From assembly GCF_000002425.4 (NCBI RefSeq), contig NC_037256.1:17830586-17894585 (forward strand): 64,000 bases of DNA, given 5' to 3'. A program made the translations under genes and the position numbers. Source of the DNA: Physcomitrium patens (Eukaryota > Streptophyta > Bryopsida > Funariales > Funariaceae). The notes beneath the pieces are model-generated. The model did no database searches, was not told the origin of the DNA, and worked only from the letters and a program-made list of their open reading frames with translations. Each line of letters opens with the position of its first letter. Position 1 is the stretch's first letter. Below, piece after piece: positions 41,568 to 53,196 of this stretch.

Positions 41568-41846
41568 TTAAACTTTAAAATCTTCTTTTATAAGTTTACT
41601 CACCGAAAGTAGGTTTTGCTTCATCTTAGGCACATGAAGGACGTTTTTGAGACTGATCCTATTGGTTTGTCCATTCACAACTACTTCCACCATAATAGAA
41701 CCAATTTCAATGGCTTCACACGTACCACTATCTGCCAACACCACGTTTGATGTTGGAATAGCCTCATAAGTGTCAAATGAACACTTATAAGGTGTCATAT
41801 GCTTGGAACAACCTGAATCCACAATCCATCTTGACATGGCAGCCAT
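41568..41846 (-). pseudogene. Copia-B protease
   Basis: WIVDSGCSKHMTPY carries the D-S-G catalytic triad; the C-terminus has LKNVLHVPKMKQNLLSVSKLI. Nearly undamaged over 92 codons but isolated by flanking frameshifts. Confidence 0.88.
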
Positions 41847-41899
41847 AGAGGTCCCATTTCTTGTTGTGAATGCATAATCTTGTCTTCCAAACTCATCTT

Positions 41900-42708
41900 A
41901 TATACTAATTGCATTGTATTTTTTCATCTTTTTTCCTTTGTAGCAATTTCGAGCAAAATGGCCTACTTTGCCACAAATGAAGCAAGATTTGACATTCTCT
42001 CATTGATTTGAATAATTTCCCTTGCCTTGACATGACTCTCTAGAATGTGGCGATTTGAATGTGAAGTGCATGAGTATTGAATCTTCGCCAGAAGTACTGA
42101 ATCTTCACTTTGAGGCTCCTTTTCTTTCTTCTTGGTTACTTCATGGGCAAGTCTTGTCGTCACATAATCTATTGTAAGTTCTTTTAGCCTGATGGACTCT
42201 AATGCCATAATAAGGTAGTTGTAGGATTTGGAAAGGCTCATTATTAAGGTCATGATAATATCACTATCTTCTAAAGACTTGTCAACAATTGCTAATTAGT
42301 TTGCAAGAGCCTTTACCTCATTGATATGAGCCATGAAGTCTTCACCTTCTTCCATCTTGCAAGTAAAGAACTTCCTCATTATGTAGATGATATTGGATAA
42401 GTTTTTGCTCTCATAGATGTTACAAAGAATCTTCCATGCTCTACTTGTCCTTTTCAAGAGATAATGTGGGAGAAATTATCTTCATCTACATTAGTTGCAA
42501 TCAATCCAAAAGCCTTCTTTTCATGACGTTTGAACTCCTTCTTCTCCTTCATATCAGCATCTTTGCTTGGAGCCTCTTCACTTTCATCTATAATATCCCA
42601 AAGATCCAAAGATGCCAACAAAAGTTCCATTTTTACCTTCCAATAGTAGAAATTGTCACATCTAAACTTTTTCATAACTCTCAATCCTTCACCCTCACTT
42701 GAAGCCAT
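41900..42708 (-). pseudogene. Copia-B gag
   Basis: It starts with ATG at 42708-42706 (MASSEGEGLRVMKKFRCDNFYYWK), is open to 42454, then shifts frame and is open again 42253-41963. A knuckle region follows near 41940-41985. This is a copia UBN2-type Gag. The leader to the LTR (42709-43265) has no gene. Confidence 0.87.
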
Positions 42709-43249
42709 ATCTAAGGAAGAGTTTTATCAAAAAAGATTGAAAGAAAAAGTCCTAATGCTCTCAAAAATCAGTAAGAAGGTTATGCTGCTATAGAATCCCA
42801 AAATCCTTCTTTGTAAATAAACTAATGTTTTAACTCTCAAAAACACTCTCAACTTCACTTTTTAGACTTTTCAAAAGTCTAATGACTTATTTAAGTGTCT
42901 CAGATCTGATTTTCCACTCTAATATCTCTCTTATGCTCATAAATCACCTCTATATATCATAAGAGGCCTTTTAAGCACAATCAGCAACTTTAGGACATGA
43001 AATCCTAAAGTTAGATTACCAAGGATCTATCTCAGCAAAAGCACAATGCAAAATTTGTCTATAAGTGAAAAAAAAAGACATTAACACCAAACTGCTCTTA
43101 ATCACAAGTAAGAGCAAACCATGATCTAGATCTAGATCTGAATCTGAAAGTTAGGTTCTTCCAAAGCCTAACATCAGTAATAACAACTTGATCTACTCCA
43201 CACTTACAAAATCACTTCAAAGAACTTCAAAAAATACTCAAGCAAATGT

Positions 43250-43265
43250 GAGTGGACCCATAACC
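43250..43265 (-). promoter_or_regulatory. Copia-B half-tRNA-Met(i) primer site
   Basis: On the minus strand GGTTATGGGTCCACTC directly follows the 5' LTR. GGTTATGGG-CCAC is complementary to the anticodon arm of initiator tRNA-Met rather than to a tRNA 3' end, as in Drosophila copia. One mismatch (T for C) lies in the 14-base core. Confidence 0.72.
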
Positions 43266-43568
43266 TATTGAAGAAAAGAAGTCTAAAAGCTACAAATACT
43301 TAGCATCAGCAAGGATTGTAATCTAAGAGAACTGTGAAGAAAGATAATTCTTACTTCCAACACTCTTTACTTATAGGTGGTGGTTTGTCCACCAATGAGG
43401 CAACTTCCATCTATTTGATATTACATCCATTTTTACCTCATCTTACTAAAGCCTCGATAGTACAACAATAACTTACTTTAACTCTTTGTTATCTTTTTAC
43501 TATTAGCAACATATTATGCTTAAACTTTATGTGGTTGTTACTAAGCAAGTACTTGTTGTTCTTCAATA
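43266..43568 (-). repeat. 5' LTR of Copia-B
   Basis: 303 bp, TATTGAAG...CTTCAATA. F resumes directly at 43569. Confidence 0.9.
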
Positions 43569-45555
43569 GGTTTTCTTTAAACTCAAACTTGGAAGTATCT
43601 TGAGACTTGGAGGAATTATTTTTAATATCATGAATAAAAAGGTCTGAGGACATACTTGCTTGAGTCTACTTGAGAAAAGTCAAATCATTACTCCAAGATG
43701 AAATTGTTCTGGCTTCAATAAAATTATCTTTTATTAGCCAAAAGTTACTTTTCCTTCTTTTGGTATAAAATAAGAAAGTCTAGAAAGGGCATCAGACAAA
43801 CCTTGTTGTTTCCTCATCAATAAGTGATATTGAACTTGAATCTTCATAAAGACATACTCCAACGAGCCTAGCAACAATTCAAAATATATGCTGACATGAA
43901 ATACTTGATGTTCTTTTGATCTATATATACGGTGATTAGGCTTGAAGTGCCTTCTAAATAATGATGCCATTCTTGAAAAAAATTCACAATTACAAGAAGT
44001 TCTTTGTCATAAATTTCATAATTAATCGTGGCTGTTGAAAATTTTCTTGAATGAAAAGCTATTGAATGAAGTTTGTCATTTGTTCTTATTTGTGACAAGA
44101 CTGCATCCAAGGCAAAGTCAGTTGCATTTGTCTCTATAAAAAATGCTTTAGAGAAGTCAATATCATGCAAGATTCGTGCAAAAGTAAAAGCTTTTTTCAA
44201 AGCTTCAAATAATGCTTCTGTTTCTTTACTCCACTTGAGCTTGTCTTTACAAGTTAAGCATATAAGTACTACTATAACTTGAGAGAAGTTCTTGATAAAG
44301 ATTCCATAGTAATTAATAAATCCCAAAAAGCATTCTACATCTCTTACTGTTTTTGAAATCTTCCAATCCATGATTATATGAACTTTTTTAAGATCCATCA
44401 TTAGACTATTGTTTAAAATGATGTATCTTAAGAAGTAAACTTGAATAGTGTGGACTACACACTTTTTTTTTATCTTGGCATACAATCTTGCATCTCTAAG
44501 TTTTTGTAACACATGACGAACATGAACTTTATATTTTTTTACATTCTTAGAGTAGATTAAAATATCGTCAAAATAACAAATAACAAAATCATCTAGAAAC
44601 TCATAAAAAATATCATTCATAAGATGTTGAAAAGCAGTTAGTACATTCGTGAATTCAAAAAGTATGACATTATATTCAAAGTATCCATACCTTGTTCAAA
44701 ATGCAGTCTTCTATTCATCTCTTTCTTTAATGTGGACTAGATTATATGCTCCTCATAGATCTATTTTGTATAGATCTCAACTTGATTTAATTGATGAAGA
44801 AATCAAAATATCAAAACCAAAGGATATATATTCTTGATGGTAATCTTATTGAGTCCTCGATAATCCACGCATATTTGCAATGATCCATCTTTTTTCTTTA
44901 AAAATAAAATAAGAGCTCTTGTATGAGATTTTGAATGGCGTATGAAATTCTTGGCCAAGTTCTCATCAATGTACTTCTTAAGTTCAACCAACTCATTTCA
45001 TAATAAACTATAGATTGGACCAAATGGTGACTGAGTTCATTTTTTAAGATCAATTGAGCAATCATATGGATGATGCTTGAAGAGAATATCTGCATTCTTC
45101 TTCTCAAAAATATCTTAAAAATCTTGATATTGATTTAGAATTTCACTTAAAATCTTTCCATCATTTAAAATGGATGTGGTATAAATAACAAATGATGATC
45201 CTTCTTTTGTAACATGTAAAAAATATTTTGTACCTACAAGTATAGATTTGGCTACACTAGACTCATAGCTTTCTACTAGATTGAATAAACTCTTAAAGAT
45301 GTTAAAAAAAAAGTCAAGTTCATGAGAAATCTAATCTATTACAAGATTATATTTTTCTAGCCATGATAAATCTAAAATGACTAAATTAGAGGGAGATCTA
45401 ATTATATTAAAAAATACGTCACCATTATGACCATTTACTACTATATCTATAGGAAGTGTTTCATGAATAATATCTCCAGAAGATAACGGACGATCGTCTA
45501 CGACTTCTACATATAGAGATTAAGTTTTTCGTACTAACACTATATTATGACTTTT
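43569..45555 (-). mobile_element. F: 5'-ward part (RNase H, RT, protease)
   Basis: It continues F after Copia-B. Minus-strand order is protease (toward 45555), RT, RNase H, then the RNase H/integrase spacer near 43570-43750, co-linear with 17750-19780 of H. It ends where Copia-C's LTR begins. Gag and the 5' LTR of F should lie beyond Copia-C, outside the window. Confidence 0.83.
43868..44991 (-). pseudogene. F: reverse transcriptase and RNase H
   Basis: The 250-codon open piece 43868-44620 includes CYFDDILIYS with both catalytic Asp residues (H has DN here), CFLGFINYYGIFIK, ETNATDFALDAVLSQ and EIYDKELLVIV. The piece 44803-44991 is the RT entry ([20 protein letters not shown]). They are separated by frameshifts near 44640-44800. 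Confidence 0.88.
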
Positions 45556-45890
45556 TCTTGAAGTAAGTCACTTAGTAAAAGATATTATCTTAGATAAGTT
45601 ATTAGTGGTCAAAAGATAGTAAAGAATATAAAGAAGTTACTATAAAGGCTTCTAGGAATTGTAGATGGTGGCTAAGATTTGTAGGTGGCGGCTAGGTTAA
45701 GAAAGAACCTAGGATTTAGTTGGATGAAGTAAAAATGGATATAATGTCAATGGAAGTTGCTTTGTTAATTGGCAACCAATACCTATAAATAACAAGAATA
45801 TGAAATAAGAGTCATCTTATTTCATACTCCCTTTTATGTGCAACCTTGCTGATGCTAAGTATTTGACTTGAAAGTGCTTGTTATTTAAAA
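45555..45890 (+). repeat. 5' LTR of Copia-C
   Basis: It aligns to the reverse complement of 14306-14644 (shared GGCGGCTAGGTTAAGAAAG and GAACCTAGGATTTAGTTG blocks). Its end is fixed by the primer site at 45891; its start is uncertain by about 10 bases. Confidence 0.8.
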
Positions 45891-45909
45891 GGTTATAGGC
45901 CCACTCACC
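45891..45909 (+). promoter_or_regulatory. Copia-C half-tRNA-Met(i) primer site
   Basis: GGTTATAGGCCCACTCACC starts at the LTR end. Apart from one A, the first 14 bases equal the complement of the tRNA-Met(i) anticodon arm. Confidence 0.7.
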
Positions 45910-46456
45910 TTTAGTTGTGAATTTTGAAGTTCTTTGAAGTCTTTTTTGGTGTTAAGAGTAGATCTTATGGTTGTTACTAATGTTAAGATTTGGTAACTTT
46001 TAAATCTCTTTTTACATCTAATTGTTGATGTAGTTATGCTCTTACTTGTTGTTAAGTGCATTCATAATCTTGGAGGTTGTTAGATACCTTAGATTGATGT
46101 TTAAGAACACTTGTGTTGTATTTCTTTGCTGAGTTTCATAATTGGTGCTCTAACTTTGTACTTTTATGTATTAATCTCCTTAAGAGATTTATTTATTATA
46201 ATGAAAGATGTTTTGTGATCTTAGAAGCATTCTTTGAAAGAAGAAAGGTGATTAAAGATAGACAAAGCTTATTCAAGAGATTATCAAACTTGTGAAAAGT
46301 CTTATAAATAAAGTTGAGAGTGATTGAAGAGTGTAAACAATAGTTTACTCATTAAAAGGGCACTGTGGGTTTCTAAGGCAATAACATCTTCTTGTTGATT
46401 TTGAGAGTTCATTCTTTTTTTTTCTTGATTTTCTTTGATACACTCCTTTTTTAAAC

Positions 46457-47235
46457 ATGGCTGCAAGTGTGGGTGAGGATTTGAGAATAATTGAAAAGTT
46501 TAGGAGAGACAACTTCTACCATTGGAAGAAAAAAATGGAGCTCTTATTGGCTTCATTAGACCTTTGCGACATTATTGATGAAAGTGAAGAACATCTAAGT
46601 CACGATGTTGATGTGAAGGTGAAGAAGGAGTACAATCGACGTAAAAGGAAAACTTTTGGCATGATTGCAATAAATCTCGATGATGCCAATATTTAACATA
46701 TAATTGCTTGTACTAAACCAGCAAAAGTATAGAAGACTCTTTGCAACATCTATGAGAGTAGAAACTTTGTCAATATTCTATAGACAAGAAAGAATTTCTT
46801 AACAGTAAAGATGGAAGAAGGAGATGACTACATGGCTCATGACAATAAGATAAAAGGACTTGCAAATCAACTAGCAACTATTGACATACCAGTTGATGAT
46901 AGAAAAATTATATTGAAATTACTCATGAGCCTTTTCGAGTCCTACAACTACCTCATTGTGGCATAGGAGTCCATCAACATCAAGGAGCTTACTATAAATT
47001 ATGTCACGTCAAGACTTGCCCATGAAGTAACCAAGAGAAAAGAAAAAGAGCATCAAAGTAAAGATTCGGCTCTATTCTCAAGACAAAGCAAACGTAGCTA
47101 TTCTCACCAACATGATAGTTCAAAGAGCAACATGAGAAATTTCTATATTTGTAGAAAATCATGTCACTTTGCTAGAAATTACTACATAGCCAAGAAAGAA
47201 GATAGAAAGAATGCAAACAATGCTTGTGATAACTT
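46457..47235 (+). pseudogene. Copia-C gag
   Basis: ATG at 46457 (MAASVGEDLRIIEKFRRDNFYHWK), open to 46696. Broken pieces follow, with LANQLATID and LMSLFESYNYLI-like blocks and a knuckle FYICRKSCHFARNYY in which the first and last Cys are lost. The leader 45910-46456 shows no gene. Confidence 0.87.
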
Positions 47236-47281
47236 TGGTGAAGATGACTATACTTTTATAGCAAGTAAAAGAGCCTCTATG

Positions 47282-47470
47282 GCTATAATGTCTAAGTGGA
47301 TTATAGATTTAGGCGCTACTAAGCACATGACACTATCTAAATGTTCATTTGACACTTATGAAGAAATTCCAACATCCAAAGTTTGGTTGGGAGACAATGG
47401 CATGATACAAGCCATTGGAATTAGCTCAATTGTTGTGGAGATTGTTGTGAAGGACTAAATCAAGAGGATT
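47282..47470 (+). pseudogene. Copia-C protease
   Basis: WIIDLGATKHMTLSKCSFD: the copia D-S-G motif is D-L-G here. It ends at a stop near 47456, and the LKEVLHLPKMKKNLFS block continues in the next frame. Confidence 0.85.
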
Positions 47471-47886
47471 AGATTGAAAGAAGTCTTACATTTACCAAAG
47501 ATGAAAAAGAACCTCTTTTCGTGAGCAAACTTATATCACATAGTTGTAAGGTTGAATTTGACATGAATGGATGCTTTGTGAAGATAATGGGTGGACAACA
47601 TGTTGCCAAAGGCCTTAGAGATGGAAATCTCAACTTCATCAACTGTAAGAAGGTGAATGGAGTTGAAGTCGCTACATTTGCTGATTTTCCATAAGACCAA
47701 GACAAGTTTAGAATCTAGCATCAATGACATGCTCATTTAAATGCCAAATGCATGATGGAGCTTCAATCCATGGTAAGTGGCTTAGATTTGGGTCATTTCA
47801 GCAACAATGCCATGACACTTGCTTCTAAAGATTGTATATAAGGCAAACAACAAAGGAATTCATTTCCAAATAGAATTGCAATACGT
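47471..47886 (+). pseudogene. Copia-C integrase N-terminus
   Basis: Broken frames show KKVNGVEVATFADF, an H-x-H-x-x-L-N-A-K finger start and VSGLDLGHFS, then S3 interrupts at 47887. Confidence 0.75.
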
Positions 47887-49141
47887 TGTCGGGGTAGAGA
47901 GAATTTGCCTCAAGAAAATGCTGGACTTCTGGCTGTCACTAATTATTCAATCAAGCTTAAAAATAAGGGAAGCCCTAAGTTTATATATAAATTTTCCCTT
48001 TTTGAGCAATTACACCAAATACACAAGCCTCAAGTAACCAACAACACCCAAAATATGATAAAATCCTATAAAACCTTGTATATTCTTATGTGGAGATTTT
48101 TCCAAACTTCAATACCTCATATCTCCTAATCCGACAGTCCAAATAAACTCAAATTTTACATGAGGTACTAATGTATTCATAATAACTTCTACAACAATTT
48201 TTAATTACAAATTCATTGTGGATCTTGAGATATCTTGAAAACCCTAATAATCAATTCAAACCCTTGTCTTTATATACCCACGTGAAATTTTCTTCATATC
48301 TCACAAAATATAAGCTCAAATGCCACGAAATTTATATGTATAGCTTTTTAACACACAAATTTATATTCTCTAAAAGAATTTGAGCTATAAATTTATCCAA
48401 ATACTCAAGTTATGGCTCCAACCATTACTACAATAAAAACCGCTTACTTACTACCTTTGATTTGAAAGTGCCGCCTTCAAATCCTTATAACTCCTTCATA
48501 TAAACTCTAAAAAGAATAATTCTTTCATGAAAGATGTAGGCCTTAAAATCGCCGTTCCAATCACACCTTCAGATCTTCAAAAGCTACTATAAAACTCCTC
48601 ATATCTTCAAAAGAGTAGTAATATGTCTTAAACTATCACCTTAACTTCAAACGGCTATAACTTCTTTATCCTAATTCCAAATCTTCTAATTTTTGTACAC
48701 AAATTGTACCTCAAATCCTAAACTTTACAATCCTAGCTTGTAATCTCCAAATGCTTTCTTTGAAGTCACCGAAACTCTTGTTAAGGTCGCGGGCAGCCTC
48801 TTCAAAGCCCATTGGGCATGGTATTCAACCAATAGGGATGAAGTTCCCCATTCCTTGCCTTCATCCGACCATACCTTGCTTTCATCCCTCCCAATTAGCC
48901 TCCTATTAGTTTAGATTTTCATCCTTAGGCTTCCACCTTCTCCCAAGGCTTCATACTAAACATTTAGGTCTTATATTTTTTTTTAATGTCAAAATCAAAA
49001 TAAGTAAAGAAACAAAGTAAAGTTTCTTATACCAACTCTTTTTAATTTAATCTACTAGCCACTCTAACACACATCTAGATTTATAAATATATAATATATT
49101 TTAATTAATTTTTACATACTGTAAGCATTTACAGTACGACA
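47887..49141 (-). repeat. S3: solo-LTR-like element in Copia-C integrase
   Basis: 1255 bp, inverted relative to S1 and S2. On the minus strand it starts TGTCGTACTGTAAATG and ends CTCTACCCCGACA. Flanks ACGT (47883-47886) and ATGT (49142-49145) are a 4-bp target duplication with one C-to-T change. Confidence 0.83.
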
Positions 49142-49766
49142 ATGTATTATCAAATTATTAGAGATTGGACATTCTGGTGTTTGTCAACCAATAAATACAC
49201 CATGAATTAGAAGAGCAAGGTACTTTGTCACATTTATTAATAATTTTTTAAGAATATTATGGATTTACATCATTAAAGCTAAAAGTGAATGCTTTTTAAG
49301 GTTTAAGGAGTTTAAAGCTCTTGTAGAAAAATAATGTGAATACAAGATCAAAGTATTATGCATGCACTATGGAGGTGATTATATGTCAAAGAATTTTGAT
49401 GAATTCTTGAAGATTCAAGGTGTTGTAAGACAAACCTCTACTCCATTCACTCCACAACAAAATACAGTTGCTAAAAGAACAAATTGCACCATTGTGGAGA
49501 TGGTAAGGAATATGCTTCATGCACAACACCTAGGGCATGAATATTGGACTGAAGCTATGGTTACTTTAGTGTACACAAGGATTAGGTGCCTTATAAGTGT
49601 ACTCACATCAATGACTCCACAAGAAGTTTGGAGTCGCAAGAAACCTTATGTTTCACACATAATGATCTTTGAATGCATTGCTTATGCAAAGGTATCAGAT
49701 TGCATGAGGTCTAAATTTGATACAAAGAATATAAATGTATATTTATTGGCTATTGTGAAGGTATAA
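49142..49766 (+). pseudogene. Copia-C integrase C-terminus
   Basis: It resumes after S3. 49362-49766 is open, with YMSKNFDEFL, TPFTPQQNTVAKR and IVEMVRNMLHAQ (the DDE Glu is replaced by Lys in AKR), then MTPQEVWSRKKP. Confidence 0.85.
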
Positions 49767-49780
49767 AGGCATACACGCTA

Positions 49781-50248
49781 ATGTGTTCAAAAACCAAGAA
49801 GATCATCAAAAGCTGTGATGTTGAGTTTTTGGAGCATAAGAGTACTTTTGAGTACTTGAAGCTGTGTCTAAGGAGGAGTAATGGTGTGTTTGTGGACACA
49901 TCATCAATTTCAACAAAGAAAGAAGAAAAAGATGATAGTGACAATGAAGATGGAAGAAATGAAAATCAAAGTAAAGTGCCAAAGAAGGTAGACCATAGTA
50001 TGCCTTCGATTGTTAGAACGAGCAATGAATACAATGAAGATATTGATGATAATGATGATGATGAGGATTATCAATCTTTTAGTAAAAAAAGACAAGCTTT
50101 AAGGAAGAAGAAGTTTGGAAGAAAGCATGAAGTGCAAGAAGATGAAGCCTCTCCAAATGAAAGAAGATATCCTTTAAGAAAAAAAAAAAAAAAAAAAAAA
50201 AAAAAACATGTGGTGAATGGTGGAAGGACCACATATTTTTTCAAGTAG
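49781..50248 (+). pseudogene. Copia-C acidic linker
   Basis: 155-codon open piece with FVDTS, KKEEKDDSDNED, DIDDNDDDEDYQ and a Lys run caused by an A27 tract at 50180-50206. Equivalent to the Copia-A and Copia-B linkers. Confidence 0.82.
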
Positions 50249-50304
50249 GTAAAGAACATGCCAATGTTGCTCTTCTTGCTGATCCATTAAGTTTATATGA
50301 TGGA

Positions 50305-51371
50305 ATGAACTCAACGGATGCTATCAAGTGGCAGAATGCTATGGAAGAAGAATACAAATCACTCATGGAGAATAGAACATGGAAATTGACTCAACTTCCA
50401 TCAAATCGATCTTCAATTTATTGTAAGTGGGTGTTTAGAACCAAAAGAGATGCAATGAGCAATATTGTGATATATAAGGCTAGATTGGTTGCCAAAAGAA
50501 ATTCACAAGTTACTGGTATTGATTTTAATGAGACATTTGCTCCTATGGCCAAATTCACTACTATTAGAACCATTGTGGCAATTAGGGCAGTAATGGACTT
50601 GGAGATGCATCAAATAGATGTGAAGACGGCATTCTTAAATGGAAGCTTAAAAGAAGACATCTACATGGATCAAACTCAAGGATTTGTTGAAGATGGCAAT
50701 CAACACCTTGTTTGTAAGTTGAAGAAATCTTTGTATGGACTAAAGCAATCTCTAAGGCCATGGTACCAATGCACTGATACATTCTTTGTAATTGAAGGAT
50801 TTGTAAGGATTGAGGCTGATTATTCCTTATATGTGATGCAATCAAATGAGTTCATATTGATTGTCATCTTTTATGTTGATGATCTAATTATCTTAACCAA
50901 TACTATGAAGATGATGGATTGGTTGAAAGAAAAGTTAGAAAGAGAGTATGAGATGAGTAATTTGGGAGAACTTCACTATTGTTTAAAAGTGGAGTTTGTA
51001 AGAGATCATGCTATGAAGAACATTACAATGAGCTGAAGCAAGTACATTAAAGAGGTGTTGAAACAATTCAACATAGAGGAATGTTAGCCTATTGGAACAC
51101 CATTGGAGGCAAACTTGAAGTTGATGAAGTTCACGGATGAAGAGTTTGTTGAAGTTGAAGGTCAAATGTAAGGTTTTTCATAAAAGGCAACAGTAGATTC
51201 ACTTATGTATGCATTGTTTGGCACAAGAATGGATCTTGTATATGCGGTGAGTGTTGTGAATCAACACATGTCAAAGGCTGGATCAATCCATTGGACAACC
51301 ATTAAAAAGATCATGAGTACTTAAAAGGCACTTTCAACTTCAAATTATGCCTTGGAGATGATAACATTAGT
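50305..51371 (+). pseudogene. Copia-C reverse transcriptase
   Basis: 243 codons open from 50305 to 51036: WQNAMEEEYKSLMEN, ARLVAKRNSQVTGIDFNETF, DVKTAFLNGSLKEDIYM, KLKKSLYGLKQS and FYVDDLIIL (both catalytic Asp kept). The thumb region to 51371 is broken by stops. It is the best-preserved copia RT in the window. Confidence 0.92.
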
Positions 51372-51750
51372 TTGCATGGTTATTGTGATGCGGATTGGGC
51401 TAGAGATGTAAATGATAGAAGGTCAATAATGGGGTATGTATTTTTTGTTGGAATGGGAGCAATTTCATGGAATTACAAGAGACAACCAACCATTGTAAGG
51501 TCAACAATAGAGTCGGAATATATGGCAGCAAGCCATGGTGCAATGGAGGCAATATGGTTGAGACAACTTTTGGAGGATATTGGAGATGTGCAAATGGAAG
51601 CAACTCCACTAGAGTGTAACAATCAAGGATGTCTTGCATTTTCAAAGAATCCAAAGCATCATTCAAGGACCAAGCACATTGACATTCAACATCATTTTAT
51701 AAGAGATAAGATTGAAATGGGAGTAATTGATATGAAGTATTGTGCAACAG
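51372..51750 (+). pseudogene. Copia-C RNase H (interrupted by E)
   Basis: HGYCDADWARDVNDRRS, STIESEYMAASH and RTKHIDIQHHFIRDKIE are continuous and clean up to MKYCAT, where E begins. The next codons are found at 63919. Confidence 0.92.
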
Positions 51751-53125
51751 TGTCGTGTTGTAACACGAGTATACCGTGAAAATATAAAGAAAGGGGACTT
51801 TTATAAATATTCAATTACCTCGAATATTGGAAGCAACGATCGATTCCAGTGCCAATATTCAGAGGCCAATTTCAGACACCCCATCACAATCGGTCAAGGC
51901 ATACTTACCAATAACAAAATGCTCCATTCTAGTCCAATAGGAGGAGTCAACAGAATCAAAAGGACTAAATTGATGACTGAGCGAGCCTGACGTGAAGGAC
52001 CAATTTGACCTAATTACGAGAACATTCAAGTCTTACTACGGGCCTCTTAGCCAATATGAGACCTGATTTGGTCGAGCGACTCAAAATATGGTCCTGATTA
52101 CAGGGGTTTTGATTCCGTTTCAGGCTGTCCTGTTCTCTGTGACGTTTCAGGGAATGTTGTTTCTCGAAAAAGAACATTTTAAAAGGCAAAAAATGGAGGA
52201 GAAAGCTTTGACAATGGGAGCCAATTTTGGATCGATGGCAGAAGAATAGGATCTTCTCAGGATTAAAGAGGAGGATAGGTTAAGAAATGAGGAGGGAAGA
52301 ATCAGGATTTTAAGGATCGGAGAGCTAGCTTCACGCGGGAAAAGACAGACAGTTGGGGGTTTTCTTTTTCTTCATAGGGTTTTGGAAAGATTGAAGCAAT
52401 CGTTGCTAAAAGTCAGTGTTATATTAGTGAACTAGATTTTTTTTCCGAAAGAGAGAAAAGGCTGGTACTCTTGATTGTTGATGAAATGGAAGATACTTTT
52501 GTAGTTGAAATTCACAGTTGTCTAGAAGGTTGAGTATGTTGAATGCATGCATGGTTGTGTTAATCTGACTGTATGGATAGAAGATATCTACCAACAGTTT
52601 AAAGAGGTTTTGGGAGTTGGCAAATCGGGGGTTGTTTAGGGTTTTTGTGATAACTAGGGACCTACCAACAGGGATAAGAGGAATATCGGCGAGCGGCCAA
52701 GGGACATTGGTGTAGATTACAACATAGCCTCACAATCTATAAGCGGGATTGAACTGGAATTTCTTGAGCATTCGAAAGGGCTTGTAGAGACACTAGCGAA
52801 AGATGTTTTACAACAAGTCGGAAGGACAGATTGAGGATCACAGCTTGCCGAAGTTCATAGTCTAGGATTAAGGTAATTAATGATAAAGATAAAATAAATA
52901 ATATAAAATAAATAAAATAAAATAAAAATAACAAAAGAGATTGAAGTTATATAGGGTCTCTAGACATTTTATATTGGAATTAAGCTTTTACATTGCAATC
53001 CGATATAGATTGTATTTGGATAGTCAAGAACATGATAGACTGCTTGAGTACTAGCGAAACACCGTACTACCTCCTAGAGACAGACGCCCGACGCGTTCTC
53101 AAGCAAGATAGCACGTAATACAACA
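51751..53125 (+). repeat. 5' LTR of E (second subtype)
   Basis: 1375 bp, TGTCGTGTTG...ATACAACA. It shares the terminal palindrome with A but differs strongly inside (CAGAGGCCAATTTCAGACACC region). It matches 61309-63918 outside S1. Confidence 0.93.
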
Positions 53126-53129
53126 TAAG

Positions 53130-53147
53130 TGGTGAACCCAACGTGAA
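53130..53147 (+). promoter_or_regulatory. E primer site, tRNA-Trp type
   Basis: TGGTGAACCCAACGTGAA, one mismatch from the exact tRNA-Trp 3' complement, four bases after the LTR. Confidence 0.8.
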
Positions 53148-53196
53148 AGCTTGAGGTGGAAGGTATAGGATTTTGTTTGATTTTATTCTTATTTTT

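Larger units (their letters stand above)
38239..43568 (-). mobile_element. Copia-B: decayed Ty1/copia element with RT deleted
   Basis: LTRs 38239-38539 (301 bp) and 43266-43568 (303 bp), with about 8% divergence by eye. Ends TATTGAAG / CTTCAATA; flanks GGTTC (38234-38238) and GGTTT (43569-43573). Minus-strand order: primer site, gag, protease, integrase, acidic linker, then directly RNase H. Most of RT is absent at about 38760-38815. Integrase is interrupted by the LTR-like element S2 (39747-41017). It is inserted in F. Confidence 0.9.
45555..51750 (+). mobile_element. Copia-C: decayed Ty1/copia element, 5' and middle part
   Basis: Plus-strand member of the same copia family. 5' LTR about 45555-45890, half-tRNA site 45891-45909, then gag, protease, integrase (split by S3), linker, RT and RNase H to 51750. 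Composite element E interrupts RNase H there, and the frame resumes at 63919 and leaves the window. It is inserted into the protease region of F. The LTR start is approximate because its head is degraded. Confidence 0.87.
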
